Shown: in pieces, positions 1 through 5,186 of the stretch
Layout: each line of letters starts with the position of its first letter
Numbering within the stretch: position 1 is the stretch's first letter
DNA from: Alcaligenaceae bacterium
Lineage (GTDB): Bacteria > Pseudomonadota > Gammaproteobacteria > Burkholderiales > Burkholderiaceae
Assembly: GCA_947445495.1 (NCBI GenBank)
Contig: CANFEI010000116.1
Span: forward strand, 1 to 5,186
Direction of reading: 5' to 3'
DNA: 5,186 nt
The notes under the pieces: model-generated
Told to the model about the DNA's origin: nothing
The model's database searches: none
What the model saw: only the letters and a program-made list of their open reading frames with translations
Translations under genes and position numbers: made by a program

Positions 1-1780
1 GACGATCATTTTGGCCATTGCGACCGCGTTGCTCACGCGAATCCGAAGGCTTGGCCTCTTCGGCCTTCTTCTCTGTTGAAGAGCCGCCCGACAGCCAACC
101 AAACAATCGTTTGAAGAACCCAGGTGAAGCCTCTGAGGCTTCCGACTTCTTGGCGGACGTAGAGGAGACAGGCGCAGGTTGTGCCGGTGTAATACCTTTC
201 ACCAGCGCTTCTGGCTTGGATTTAACTTCTTGCTCTTTCGGTGCCCAGCTCATGTCGGTAGACGGAGCATCGACTAACTCGAAGCTCGTTTTGATGTCTT
301 CCAAGCGTGGGTCGTCGTGACGCAAGCGTTCGATGTGGTGGTGCGGCGTTTCGAGATGGCGGTTGGGGATCAGAATCAAGTTGACCTTGAGTCGTGATTC
401 GATCTTTGTGATGTCCGAACGCTTTTCGTTGAGCAGAAAAGTCGCGACATCGACGGGCACTTGCGCGTGCACGGCCGCTGTGTTTTCTTTCATGGCCTCT
501 TCTTGCAGCAGTCGCAGCACTTGTAGCGCACTGGATTCTGCATCGCGGATCACGCCCGTGCCGTTACAGCGTGGGCAAGTGATGTGCGAGCCTTCGTTGA
601 GGGCGGGACGCAGACGCTGACGCGAGAGTTCCATCAAGCCAAAGCGTGAAATCTTGCCCATTTGGACGCGGGCACGGTCAAAGTGCAACGCATCACGCAA
701 ACGATTTTCGACCGCGCGTTGGTCTTTAGTGTCTTCCATGTCGATAAAGTCGATCACGATCAGACCACCGAGGTCGCGCAGACGCAATTGGCGGGCGACT
801 TCGTCGGCGGCTTCTTGGTTCGTACGCAGCGCGGTTTCTTCGATGTCGGCACCGCGTGTGGCACGCGCGGAGTTCACGTCCACCGCGACGAGCGCTTCCG
901 TATGATCAATTACAACCGATCCGCCTGAAGGCAGATCCACGGTACGTGAGTACGCGGTTTCGATCTGGTGCTCGATCTGGAAGCGTGAGAACAAGGGGAC
1001 GTCATCGCGATAGCGTTTGACGCGCTCGACGTTATCCGGCATCACAACGCTCATAAATGCGGTCGCTTGGTCAGCGATGTCGTCCGTGTCGATCAGGATT
1101 TCGCCAATGTCTGGCGAGAAGTAATCACGGATGGCCCGGATGACCAGACTGGATTCAAGATAAATCAGAATGGGGGCGGGATTGTCCTTGGCAGCACCAT
1201 CAATAGCGGTCCAGAGTTGCATCAAGTAGGACATGTCCCACTGGAGCTCTTCGGCGTTACGACCAATACCGGCGGTGCGAGCAATAATACTCATGCCCGG
1301 AGGAATGGTGAGTTGATCCATCGCTTCGCGCAATTCTTGACGCTCCTCGCCCTCTACGCGGCGTGACACACCACCGCCTCGTGGGTTGTTCGGCATCAGA
1401 ACCAAATAACGACCTGCCAACGAAATGAAGGTGGTTAGGGCGGCACCCTTGTTACCGCGCTCTTCTTTTTCGACCTGAACGATGAGTTCTTGACCTTCGT
1501 GCAGCGCGTCTTGAATGCGTGCCGTCCGGACGTCGACGCCTTCTTTGAAATAGGTGCGCGCTACTTCTTTGAAGGGTAGAAAGCCGTGGCGGTCTTCGCC
1601 GTAGTTAACGAAACAGGCCTCAAGGCCAGGTTCAATGCGAGTAATGACGCCTTTGTAAATGTTGCCTTTACGCTGTTCGCGGCCGGCGATTTCGATATCG
1701 AGGTCGATGAGTTTTTGTCCATCGACGATCGCAACGCGTAGTTCTTCTTGGTGCGTTGCATTAAATAACATGCGCTTCAT
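1..1780 (-). CDS. rne: Ribonuclease E, N-terminal 593 residues (3' end beyond the window)
   Basis: RNase E is the endoribonuclease that starts decay of most mRNAs and matures rRNA and tRNA precursors; it scaffolds the degradosome at the inner membrane. The reading frame is open from the ATG at 1780 to the left edge. Visible parts, in order: the N-terminal MKRMLFNATHQEELRVA signature; an S1 RNA-binding domain at about residues 38-125 (F57 and F67 correspond to RNA-contacting Phe residues in E. coli); the 5'-monophosphate sensor with R168-T169; the DNase I-like catalytic domain with metal ligands D301 (AVDVNSARATRG) and D344 (IVIDFIDME); and the Zn-link cysteines C402 and C405 in CPRCNGTG. These sit one or two residues from their E. 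coli positions. After about residue 505 the sequence turns low-complexity, with an amphipathic stretch at 553-563 and then a charged tail. The ATG at 1780 is chosen because it matches the family N-terminus and has GGAG (1793-1790) nine bases upstream. An in-frame ATG at 1795 would add MEKPL but has that ribosome binding site inside it. RNase G is excluded by the extended C-terminal region. Confidence 0.97.
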   Translation of the reverse strand, partial: MKRMLFNATHQEELRVAIVDGQKLIDLDIEIAGREQRKGNIYKGVITRIEPGLEACFVNYGEDRHGFLPFKEVARTYFKEGVDVRTARIQDALHEGQELIVQVEKEERGNKGAALTTFISLAGRYLVLMPNNPRGGGVSRRVEGEERQELREAMDQLTIPPGMSIIARTAGIGRNAEELQWDMSYLMQLWTAIDGAAKDNPAPILIYLESSLVIRAIRDYFSPDIGEILIDTDDIADQATAFMSVVMPDNVERVKRYRDDVPLFSRFQIEHQIETAYSRTVDLPSGGSVVIDHTEALVAVDVNSARATRGADIEETALRTNQEAADEVARQLRLRDLGGLIVIDFIDMEDTKDQRAVENRLRDALHFDRARVQMGKISRFGLMELSRQRLRPALNEGSHITCPRCNGTGVIRDAESSALQVLRLLQEEAMKENTAAVHAQVPVDVATFLLNEKRSDITKIESRLKVNLILIPNRHLETPHHHIERLRHDDPRLEDIKTSFELVDAPSTDMSWAPKEQEVKSKPEALVKGITPAQPAPVSSTSAKKSEASEASPGFFKRLFGWLSGGSSTEKKAEEAKPSDSREQRGRNGQNDR

Positions 1781-1789
1781 GAGAGGTTT

Positions 1790-1793
1790 CTCC
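1790..1793 (-). promoter_or_regulatory. Ribosome binding site of rne
   Basis: On the minus strand GGAG lies nine bases before the ATG at 1780. It decides between that start and the in-frame ATG at 1795, because the latter would place the site inside the coding sequence. The surrounding bases can form a weak four-pair hairpin (GAGA with TCTC), so access to the site could be modulated, but this is inference. Confidence 0.75.
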
Positions 1794-1802
1794 ATTTAAA
1801 TG

Positions 1803-1823
1803 GCGCGCCGTACCACGGCGCGC
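1803..1823 (-). promoter_or_regulatory. GC-rich hairpin in rne leader, next to the ribosome binding site
   Basis: A perfect inverted repeat, with arms at 1803-1811 and 1815-1823 (nine pairs, nearly all G-C) and a three-base loop. In rne mRNA it would end ten bases before the GGAG. In E. coli, hairpins in the rne 5' leader let RNase E bind and destabilise its own mRNA; a similar role here is inferred only from position and strength. It has no U-run after it, so it does not look like an intrinsic terminator. Confidence 0.6.
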
Positions 1824-1844
1824 AGCCACGCACTACTGGCTGCG
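1821..1844 (-). promoter_or_regulatory. Second hairpin in rne leader, overlapping the first
   Basis: Perfect eight-base arms at 1821-1828 and 1837-1844 (CGCAGCCA and TGGCTGCG) enclose an eight-base loop. Three bases, 1821-1823, are shared with the neighbouring hairpin at 1803-1823. The two stems therefore compete at their junction: either one loses three pairs or they switch. In the rne mRNA this hairpin lies upstream of the other. Confidence 0.55.
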
Positions 1845-2189
1845 AAACACTGAATCAAGGAAGCGAGCACACACCCAAGAGGCGCGCGCGAAGAAAAGGT
1901 CTTTAGACCAGCACATTGCGCCTATAGGCGCGGGGTTCATTCAGCAGAGAGGTCAGGGTCACGGTAGTGGTTGACATAAAAGGATGCTGAGAACATCAGG
2001 CGGGTAAGTTTCGCACGCCTGGTGCAGGGATTAGGACGGATTCTTGCTCTGTTGGTCAGTATCGCGCGCGACGCGAGGGGCATACACTTGGGGCGCGGGC
2101 GAAACGTAAAAACGTCGCAACAGCGCGCATAAAGCGCATCCCGGTCTTGTCGGCGACCAGTAGCCCGAAGGAATCAGGAAGGCAAGCGG

Positions 2190-2195
2190 TACAAT
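2190..2195 (+). promoter_or_regulatory. Candidate -10 box of an rluC promoter
   Basis: TACAAT matches five of six bases of the sigma-70 -10 consensus and lies about 130 bases before the rluC ATG. No good -35 sits 16-18 bases upstream, so this is a weak call. A TTGACA at 1971-1976 on the same strand has no matching -10 at the right distance. Confidence 0.2.
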
Positions 2196-2302
2196 GCAGT
2201 CCGCAATCCAGACGGAGACGCGAAAATTCGATGCATCTCAACGTTTTAGGACGCAAGAGGGCGTCTTAACCACGCTTTCTTAATCCCTTTAAGGCTTGCT
2301 CG

Positions 2303-2330
2303 ATTATAAGCCGCTTTTGGCCATGCGCAA
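2303..2330 (-). promoter_or_regulatory. Candidate rne promoter
   Basis: Reading the minus strand there is a perfect TATAAT (2308-2303), preceded 16 bases upstream by a weak -35, TTGCGC (2330-2325, matching four or fewer positions of TTGACA). Transcription would begin near 2296 and give an rne leader of roughly 515 bases. The -35 would lie inside the first codons of rluC. Only the -10 is strong; a promoter nearer to rne is not excluded. Confidence 0.3.
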
Positions 2331-3300
2331 AGAATCCTCAGTTTTGACCCCGACGTCACCTAAAGTGAGCGCGCCGCAGGCACCGGCCGTTCGACTGGTT
2401 GAAGTCACCGAAGAGCACGATGGGCAGCGTTTGGATAACTTCCTGATGCGGCTGTGCAAAGGTGTGCCCAAAAGCCATATTTACAAGGCGGTGCGTGGCG
2501 GAGAAGTGAGGGTGAATAAGGGGCGGGCGGCGCCCGACGCCCGCATCCATATCGGGGATATTGTGAGGATTCCCCCCATTCGTGTCCCCACGCCCGATGA
2601 GAAGCGCATTGTGCCGGGGTCAGAATTCCCAATTGTGTTCGAAGACGAAGGCTTGCTGGTGATCGATAAGCCAGCGGGTACCGCCGTTCATGGTGGAAGC
2701 GGGGTGTCATTTGGCGTGATCGAAGCGCTTCGCGCGGCACGCCCTGAGGCGCGCTTTCTTGAGCTTGCCCATCGGCTCGATCGTGATACCTCGGGCTTAC
2801 TGCTCATTGCCAAAAAGAGAAATGTCTTGTTGTCCTTGCATGAAATGTTTCGTGAGAGCAAAGGAAGTAAGCATTATTTAGCTTTGGTCGAGGGCGATTG
2901 GGTGAATGGGCGGCAGCATATTCGGCTGCCTCTTACCAAATGGACCACACAAACGGGCGAGCGGCGTGTCAAAGTTGAGGCCGAGGGCCAGGTGTCGCAC
3001 ACGATCGTGAGTGCGCAAAAGCGTTTTAATGGCTACAGCTTGGTCGATGCCGAGTTGCGCACCGGACGCACCCACCAGATTCGGGTGCATCTCGCCTCAA
3101 CGGGGTTTCCAATTGTGGGCGATGACAAATATGGGCGCGACGAGACACGCGCTAAATTCGTGAAGCTTGGGTTCAATAGAATGTTTTTACATGCACACCG
3201 CTTGGATATTCCCCACCCCCTGACGCAGGAGCCCCTAGCCCTGGTGGCGCCGCTCCCTGCGGCCTGCGCAGCAATCTTGCAAACGTTGGAGCAGCAATGA
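2323..3300 (+). CDS. rluC: 23S rRNA pseudouridine synthase C (RluC)
   Basis: RluC is a cytoplasmic enzyme that converts three uridines of 23S rRNA (955, 2504 and 2580 in E. coli numbering) to pseudouridine. Counting from the ATG at 2323, the protein is 325 residues, close to the 319 of E. coli. An S4 RNA-binding domain covers about residues 33-85 (GQRLDNFLMR, GEVRVNKGR, GDIVRIPP). The RluA-family catalytic domain follows. Its motif HRLDRDTSGLLL holds the catalytic aspartate D153, with LRTGRTHQIRVHLA (245-258) and VGDDKYG (265-271) further on. S4 plus these motifs separates it from the S4-less RluA; RluD is less likely because of the position divergent from rne. The frame is open further upstream to a TTG at 2296 (nine more residues, LDYKPLLAM...), but neither start has a good ribosome binding site. 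ATG is preferred; a later TTG at 2344 is also possible. The stop overlaps the start of the next gene. Confidence 0.93.
   Translation: MRKESSVLTPTSPKVSAPQAPAVRLVEVTEEHDGQRLDNFLMRLCKGVPKSHIYKAVRGGEVRVNKGRAAPDARIHIGDIVRIPPIRVPTPDEKRIVPGSEFPIVFEDEGLLVIDKPAGTAVHGGSGVSFGVIEALRAARPEARFLELAHRLDRDTSGLLLIAKKRNVLLSLHEMFRESKGSKHYLALVEGDWVNGRQHIRLPLTKWTTQTGERRVKVEAEGQVSHTIVSAQKRFNGYSLVDAELRTGRTHQIRVHLASTGFPIVGDDKYGRDETRAKFVKLGFNRMFLHAHRLDIPHPLTQEPLALVAPLPAACAAILQTLEQQ
3288..3291 (+). promoter_or_regulatory. Ribosome binding site of the HAD gene, inside rluC
   Basis: GGAG ends five bases before the ATG at 3297 and lies within the last codons of rluC. Together with the ATGA overlap it supports re-initiation by ribosomes finishing rluC. 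Confidence 0.75.
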
Positions 3301-3950
3301 AACCTTATTCGGTCATTGTATTTGATTGGGACGGCACGCTGATGGATTCAACGCACAGCATTGTGTCCGCGATTCAGGGAGCGTGCCGTGATCTCGAGCT
3401 CAACGTCCCGACAGCGGCCGAGGCGGCTTGGGTCATTGGTTTGCCCTTAGAGCCCGCGCTGCGTCGCGCGGTACCTGATCTGACTAAGTCGCTAGAGCCG
3501 TTGTTTCTCGAGCGCTATCGCCATCATTATCTCTCGCGCGATACGCAGTTAAAGCTGTTTGATGGCGTCCCTGAAATGTTGACCGAGTTGCAGGCTGCGG
3601 GTGCCCGCTTGGCCGTGGCAACGGGTAAGAGTCGCGTTGGATTGAATCGCGCCCTCGCAGCGACGTCGCTGCATGCGGCCTTTGAAGCGACGCGAACAGC
3701 CGATGAGACTTTTGGCAAGCCGCATCCTGGCATGTTGTATGAGTTGATGGATGAGATGGTTGTTGAGCCACATCGGGTGGTCATGGTGGGTGATACCTCT
3801 CATGATTTGCAGATGGCGGCGAATGCTGGTGTGCACGGTCTGGGGGTCTCCTACGGCGCGCATCCCGCCGACGAGCTGCGTGCCTGTCCCCACCATGCAA
3901 TCGTCCCAGATGTCTCTAGCCTGAAAGAATATTTACTTGAGCGCGTGTAG
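3297..3950 (+). CDS. HAD-superfamily hydrolase, phosphoglycolate phosphatase-like
   Basis: This is a 217-residue cytoplasmic phosphatase of HAD subfamily IA. All four motifs are present: motif I D10-W-D12-G-T (nucleophile D10, acid/base D12); motif II T109 in VATGKS; motif III K141 in GKPHPG; and motif IV GDTSHD with D166 and D170 as magnesium ligands. The stretch between motifs I and II (about 17-85) is helical in character and of the size expected for a C1 cap, which sets substrate choice. The closest named relatives are Gph-type phosphoglycolate phosphatases, but cap sequences diverge and the true substrate cannot be read from this sequence. The ATG overlaps the rluC TGA as ATGA, and GGAG (3288-3291) lies five bases before it, so translation is very probably coupled to rluC in one mRNA. 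A functional link with rRNA modification is not evident. Confidence 0.9.
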   Translation: MKPYSVIVFDWDGTLMDSTHSIVSAIQGACRDLELNVPTAAEAAWVIGLPLEPALRRAVPDLTKSLEPLFLERYRHHYLSRDTQLKLFDGVPEMLTELQAAGARLAVATGKSRVGLNRALAATSLHAAFEATRTADETFGKPHPGMLYELMDEMVVEPHRVVMVGDTSHDLQMAANAGVHGLGVSYGAHPADELRACPHHAIVPDVSSLKEYLLERV

Positions 3951-4103
3951 GGTGTCGACCGTTTACTTGCCAATCCTGCGTTGCTGAAGGGTTATTCTGT
4001 TCTAGTGCGCGTTGAATTATCTAAATTGCGTGATAATCCTGATCATCAATGATTCGCGCTGCGGCTAATGCTTAGGCGCACTCAATCTTTTTCGGAGGCC
4101 GTT
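3951..4103 (+). promoter_or_regulatory. HAD-msrP gap with candidate msrP promoter and dyad
   Basis: The 153-base gap is AT-richer than its surroundings. It contains TTGAAT (4012-4017) and GATAAT (4032-4037), separated by only 14 bases, which is short for a sigma-70 promoter. The same place holds an inverted repeat, ATTATC (4016-4021) and GATAAT (4032-4037), with a ten-base spacer, so a regulator could bind over the -10. A smaller repeat, ATCAT-CA-ATGAT, lies just downstream. No intrinsic terminator for the rluC-HAD unit is visible. In E. coli, msrPQ is induced by hypochlorous stress through HprSR, but I cannot recognise such a site here. Confidence 0.3.
4094..4098 (+). promoter_or_regulatory. 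Ribosome binding site of msrP (decides start)
   Basis: GGAGG ends five bases before the ATG at 4104. The longer open frame beginning with ATG at 4068 has no such site in front and would add 12 residues ([12 protein letters not shown]) ahead of the Tat signal, so the start is set at 4104. Confidence 0.85.
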
Positions 4104-5063
4104 ATGTCGAGCTACCGTTTCCCCCGTATTCGTTCTACAGAAATCACGCCTGAAGAAGTCTGGCAGAGCCGCAGGCACTGGATGAAGGCGACTGGCGCCA
4201 CGTTCGCGACGGGCGCCCTTGGCGGTTGGTCGGCGCTGGCGAGCGCGGCTGCGCTGGCCAAGCTTGATGCGCAGCGGTCTCCCAAGTATGTGCTGATGGA
4301 GCAAGTGACGCCCGAAAAGGACGCGACCACTTACAACAATTTTTTTGAGTTCGGCACGGATAAGGCGGATCCCGCAAAGTACGCGCACACACTTCAAACA
4401 ACGCCGTGGAAACTGCGCGTGGAAGGCGAGTGCGCAGCACCCAAGACGTTTGATCTAGACGACTTGCGAAAGCTTGCGCCTCTCGAAGAGCGTCTGTATC
4501 GCATGCGCTGCGTAGAGGGATGGTCCATGGCGATTCCTTGGATCGGCTATTCGATGTCCGAGCTGATCAAGCAGGTACAGCCCACCGCGAACGCAAAATT
4601 TGTTGAGTTCATTACTGATGTGCAACCCAAAAACATGCCTGGCGTGCGCACCCGTTCAGTTGAGTGGCCGTATCGTGACGGACTGCGTATGGACGAGGCG
4701 ATGCACCCGTTAACGCTCCTCACACTGGGGATGTATGGCAAAGTATTGCCGAATCAAAATGGTGCGCCCGTGCGTATGGTCGTGCCCTGGAAGTATGGCT
4801 TCAAGTCGGTGAAGTCGATTATCACCATCCGTTTGCTTGAAAAACAGCCGATTGGGAGCTGGGAGCGCTCGCAGCCCTCCGAGTACGGCTTTTATTCGAA
4901 CGTGAACCCTGAAGTCAGTCATCCTCGCTGGAGTCAGGCGACGGAGCGTCGGATTGGCGAAGACGGTGTGTTTAGTCCCAAGCGTAAAACGCTGATGCTC
5001 AATGGCTATGCCAACGAAGTGGGTTCGCTCTACACGGGTCTGGATTTGCGCAAGAACTACTGA
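4104..5063 (+). CDS. msrP: Methionine sulfoxide reductase MsrP, catalytic molybdopterin subunit (YedY)
   Basis: MsrP reduces both stereoisomers of methionine sulfoxide in oxidised periplasmic proteins, using a molybdopterin cofactor of the sulfite oxidase fold and electrons from MsrQ. From the ATG at 4104 it has 319 residues (E. coli, 334). The N-terminus carries a twin-arginine signal: SRRHWMK at 22-28, with W where F or L is usual, then a weakly hydrophobic Ala/Gly stretch and a likely cleavage after ALA (about residue 52). This fits export of the folded, cofactor-loaded protein. The molybdenum ligand is C136 in [13 protein letters not shown]. Other family blocks are [10 protein letters not shown] (75-84), [20 protein letters not shown] (219-238), and the C-terminal [21 protein letters not shown]. 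The protein appears complete and intact. The msrQ start follows 7 bases after the stop, giving the usual msrPQ operon; a promoter of its own is likely in the gap upstream. Confidence 0.96.
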   Translation: MSSYRFPRIRSTEITPEEVWQSRRHWMKATGATFATGALGGWSALASAAALAKLDAQRSPKYVLMEQVTPEKDATTYNNFFEFGTDKADPAKYAHTLQTTPWKLRVEGECAAPKTFDLDDLRKLAPLEERLYRMRCVEGWSMAIPWIGYSMSELIKQVQPTANAKFVEFITDVQPKNMPGVRTRSVEWPYRDGLRMDEAMHPLTLLTLGMYGKVLPNQNGAPVRMVVPWKYGFKSVKSIITIRLLEKQPIGSWERSQPSEYGFYSNVNPEVSHPRWSQATERRIGEDGVFSPKRKTLMLNGYANEVGSLYTGLDLRKNY

Positions 5064-5070
5064 GATAGGT

Positions 5071-5186
5071 TTGAAGACATTTAGCTCGCGCGAGATCGAT
5101 CGTTGCAAGCCTTTGCTGTTTGTCTTCGGCTTGTATCCCTTGCTGCGCTGGGTCTGGCTCGGTGTGCAAAATGACTTAACGGCAAA
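5071..5186 (+). CDS. msrQ: MsrQ, heme-binding membrane partner of MsrP, N-terminus only (YedZ)
   Basis: MsrQ is a multi-spanning inner-membrane b-type heme protein of the ferric reductase-like family that takes electrons from quinones or flavin and hands them to MsrP. Only 38 codons are in the window, and the gene runs past the right edge. The peptide has a short basic head (KTFSSREIDRCK), then the beginning of a first membrane segment (PLLFVFGLYPLLRWVWLGV), then QNDLTA, where MsrQ proteins typically continue toward a NPVEF-like motif. No in-frame ATG or GTG precedes the membrane segment. The frame can begin at TTG 5071, 7 bases after the msrP stop, with only a poor GAGA match upstream (5062-5065). 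Identity rests on position after msrP plus this hydrophobic N-terminus, not on the heme histidines, which lie outside the window. Confidence 0.85.
   Translation, partial: MKTFSSREIDRCKPLLFVFGLYPLLRWVWLGVQNDLTA

Larger units (their letters stand above)
1781..2295 (-). promoter_or_regulatory. Gene-free rne-rluC intergenic region: structured rne leader and divergent promoters
   Basis: More than 500 bases with no convincing coding sequence. Besides the two hairpins near the rne start, it contains these inverted repeats: 1918-1931, a perfect 14-base palindrome (GCGCC-TATA-GGCGC); 1997-2021, six-base arms CAGGCG and CGCCTG with a longer spacer; and 2246-2269, nine pairs with one G-T around a six-base loop. 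There is also a direct repeat GCGCAT at 2125-2130 and 2134-2139. In E. coli, rne has a leader of roughly 360 bases that mediates autoregulation, so a long structured leader here fits the family. A 66-codon open frame at 2056-2256 on the minus strand resembles no protein I know and is not called. Confidence 0.6.

Noticed and set aside
18..1366. Several plus-strand open frames of 83-100 codons
   Set aside because: All lie antisense to rne, whose minus-strand frame is continuous and carries every family motif; their translations are Arg/Ser-rich shadows without recognisable domains.
1794..1809. ATTTAAAT directly followed by GGCGCGCC, which looks like two adjacent rare-cutter sites from a cloning vector
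   Set aside because: The bases are part of the rne leader, fit the hairpin and palindrome there, and the flanks on both sides are natural gene sequence with no other vector hallmark. Coincidence is the simpler view.
1918..1931. 14-base palindrome as an intrinsic terminator
   Set aside because: Five-pair stem with no T-run after it on either strand and no gene ending nearby.
1971..1976. Perfect TTGACA on the plus strand
   Set aside because: The only -10-like sequence downstream (around 1991-1999) is poor and the start would lie more than 300 bases before rluC.
2056..2256. 66-codon minus-strand open frame in the rne leader
   Set aside because: No ribosome binding site of note, no recognisable protein features, and it sits in a structured non-coding leader. 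A small protein is not excluded but nothing supports it.
4068..4103. Longer msrP start at ATG 4068
   Set aside because: No ribosome binding site before it, while GGAGG sits at ideal spacing before the ATG at 4104; the extra residues would precede the Tat signal.
4710..5108. 132-codon minus-strand open frame opposite msrP
   Set aside because: It is antisense to a fully conserved msrP coding region and shows no domain of its own.

Overview
The window looks like ordinary core chromosome from a betaproteobacterium, most likely of the order Burkholderiales. The protein sequences of RNase E, RluC and MsrP read like that group, and rne and rluC are divergent neighbours as in many Proteobacteria. 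Base composition is moderately GC-rich and even throughout. I cannot name a genus. I see no insertion sequence, phage gene, CRISPR array, tRNA or rRNA.

Layout. On the minus strand, from position 1780 to the left edge, lies the first 593 codons of rne (RNase E). They cover the complete catalytic half and the start of the disordered C-terminal half; the gene continues beyond position 1. Between rne and rluC are about 540 bases without a convincing gene. This stretch holds the rne 5' leader, with several inverted repeats including two strong hairpins packed against the ribosome binding site, and presumably the divergent promoters. On the plus strand, rluC (23S rRNA pseudouridine synthase) runs to 3300 and overlaps by four bases (ATGA) with a HAD-family phosphatase gene ending at 3950. 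A 153-base gap with a possible promoter and dyad follows. Then comes msrP (periplasmic molybdenum methionine sulfoxide reductase, 4104-5063) and, 7 bases after its stop, the first 38 codons of msrQ (its heme membrane partner), cut by the right edge.

How the genes work together. rne and rluC both act on RNA: RNase E processes and degrades mRNA and rRNA precursors, while RluC modifies 23S rRNA. The HAD phosphatase is translationally coupled to rluC, but its substrate is not shown by the sequence. msrP and msrQ form a separate two-gene repair unit in which MsrQ passes electrons from the respiratory chain to MsrP, which reduces oxidised methionine in periplasmic proteins.

I did not find a previously undescribed system. 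The points most worth a second look are the structured rne leader (candidate autoregulatory element), the possible overlap of the divergent rne and rluC transcripts, the uncertain rluC start, and the TTG start of msrQ.
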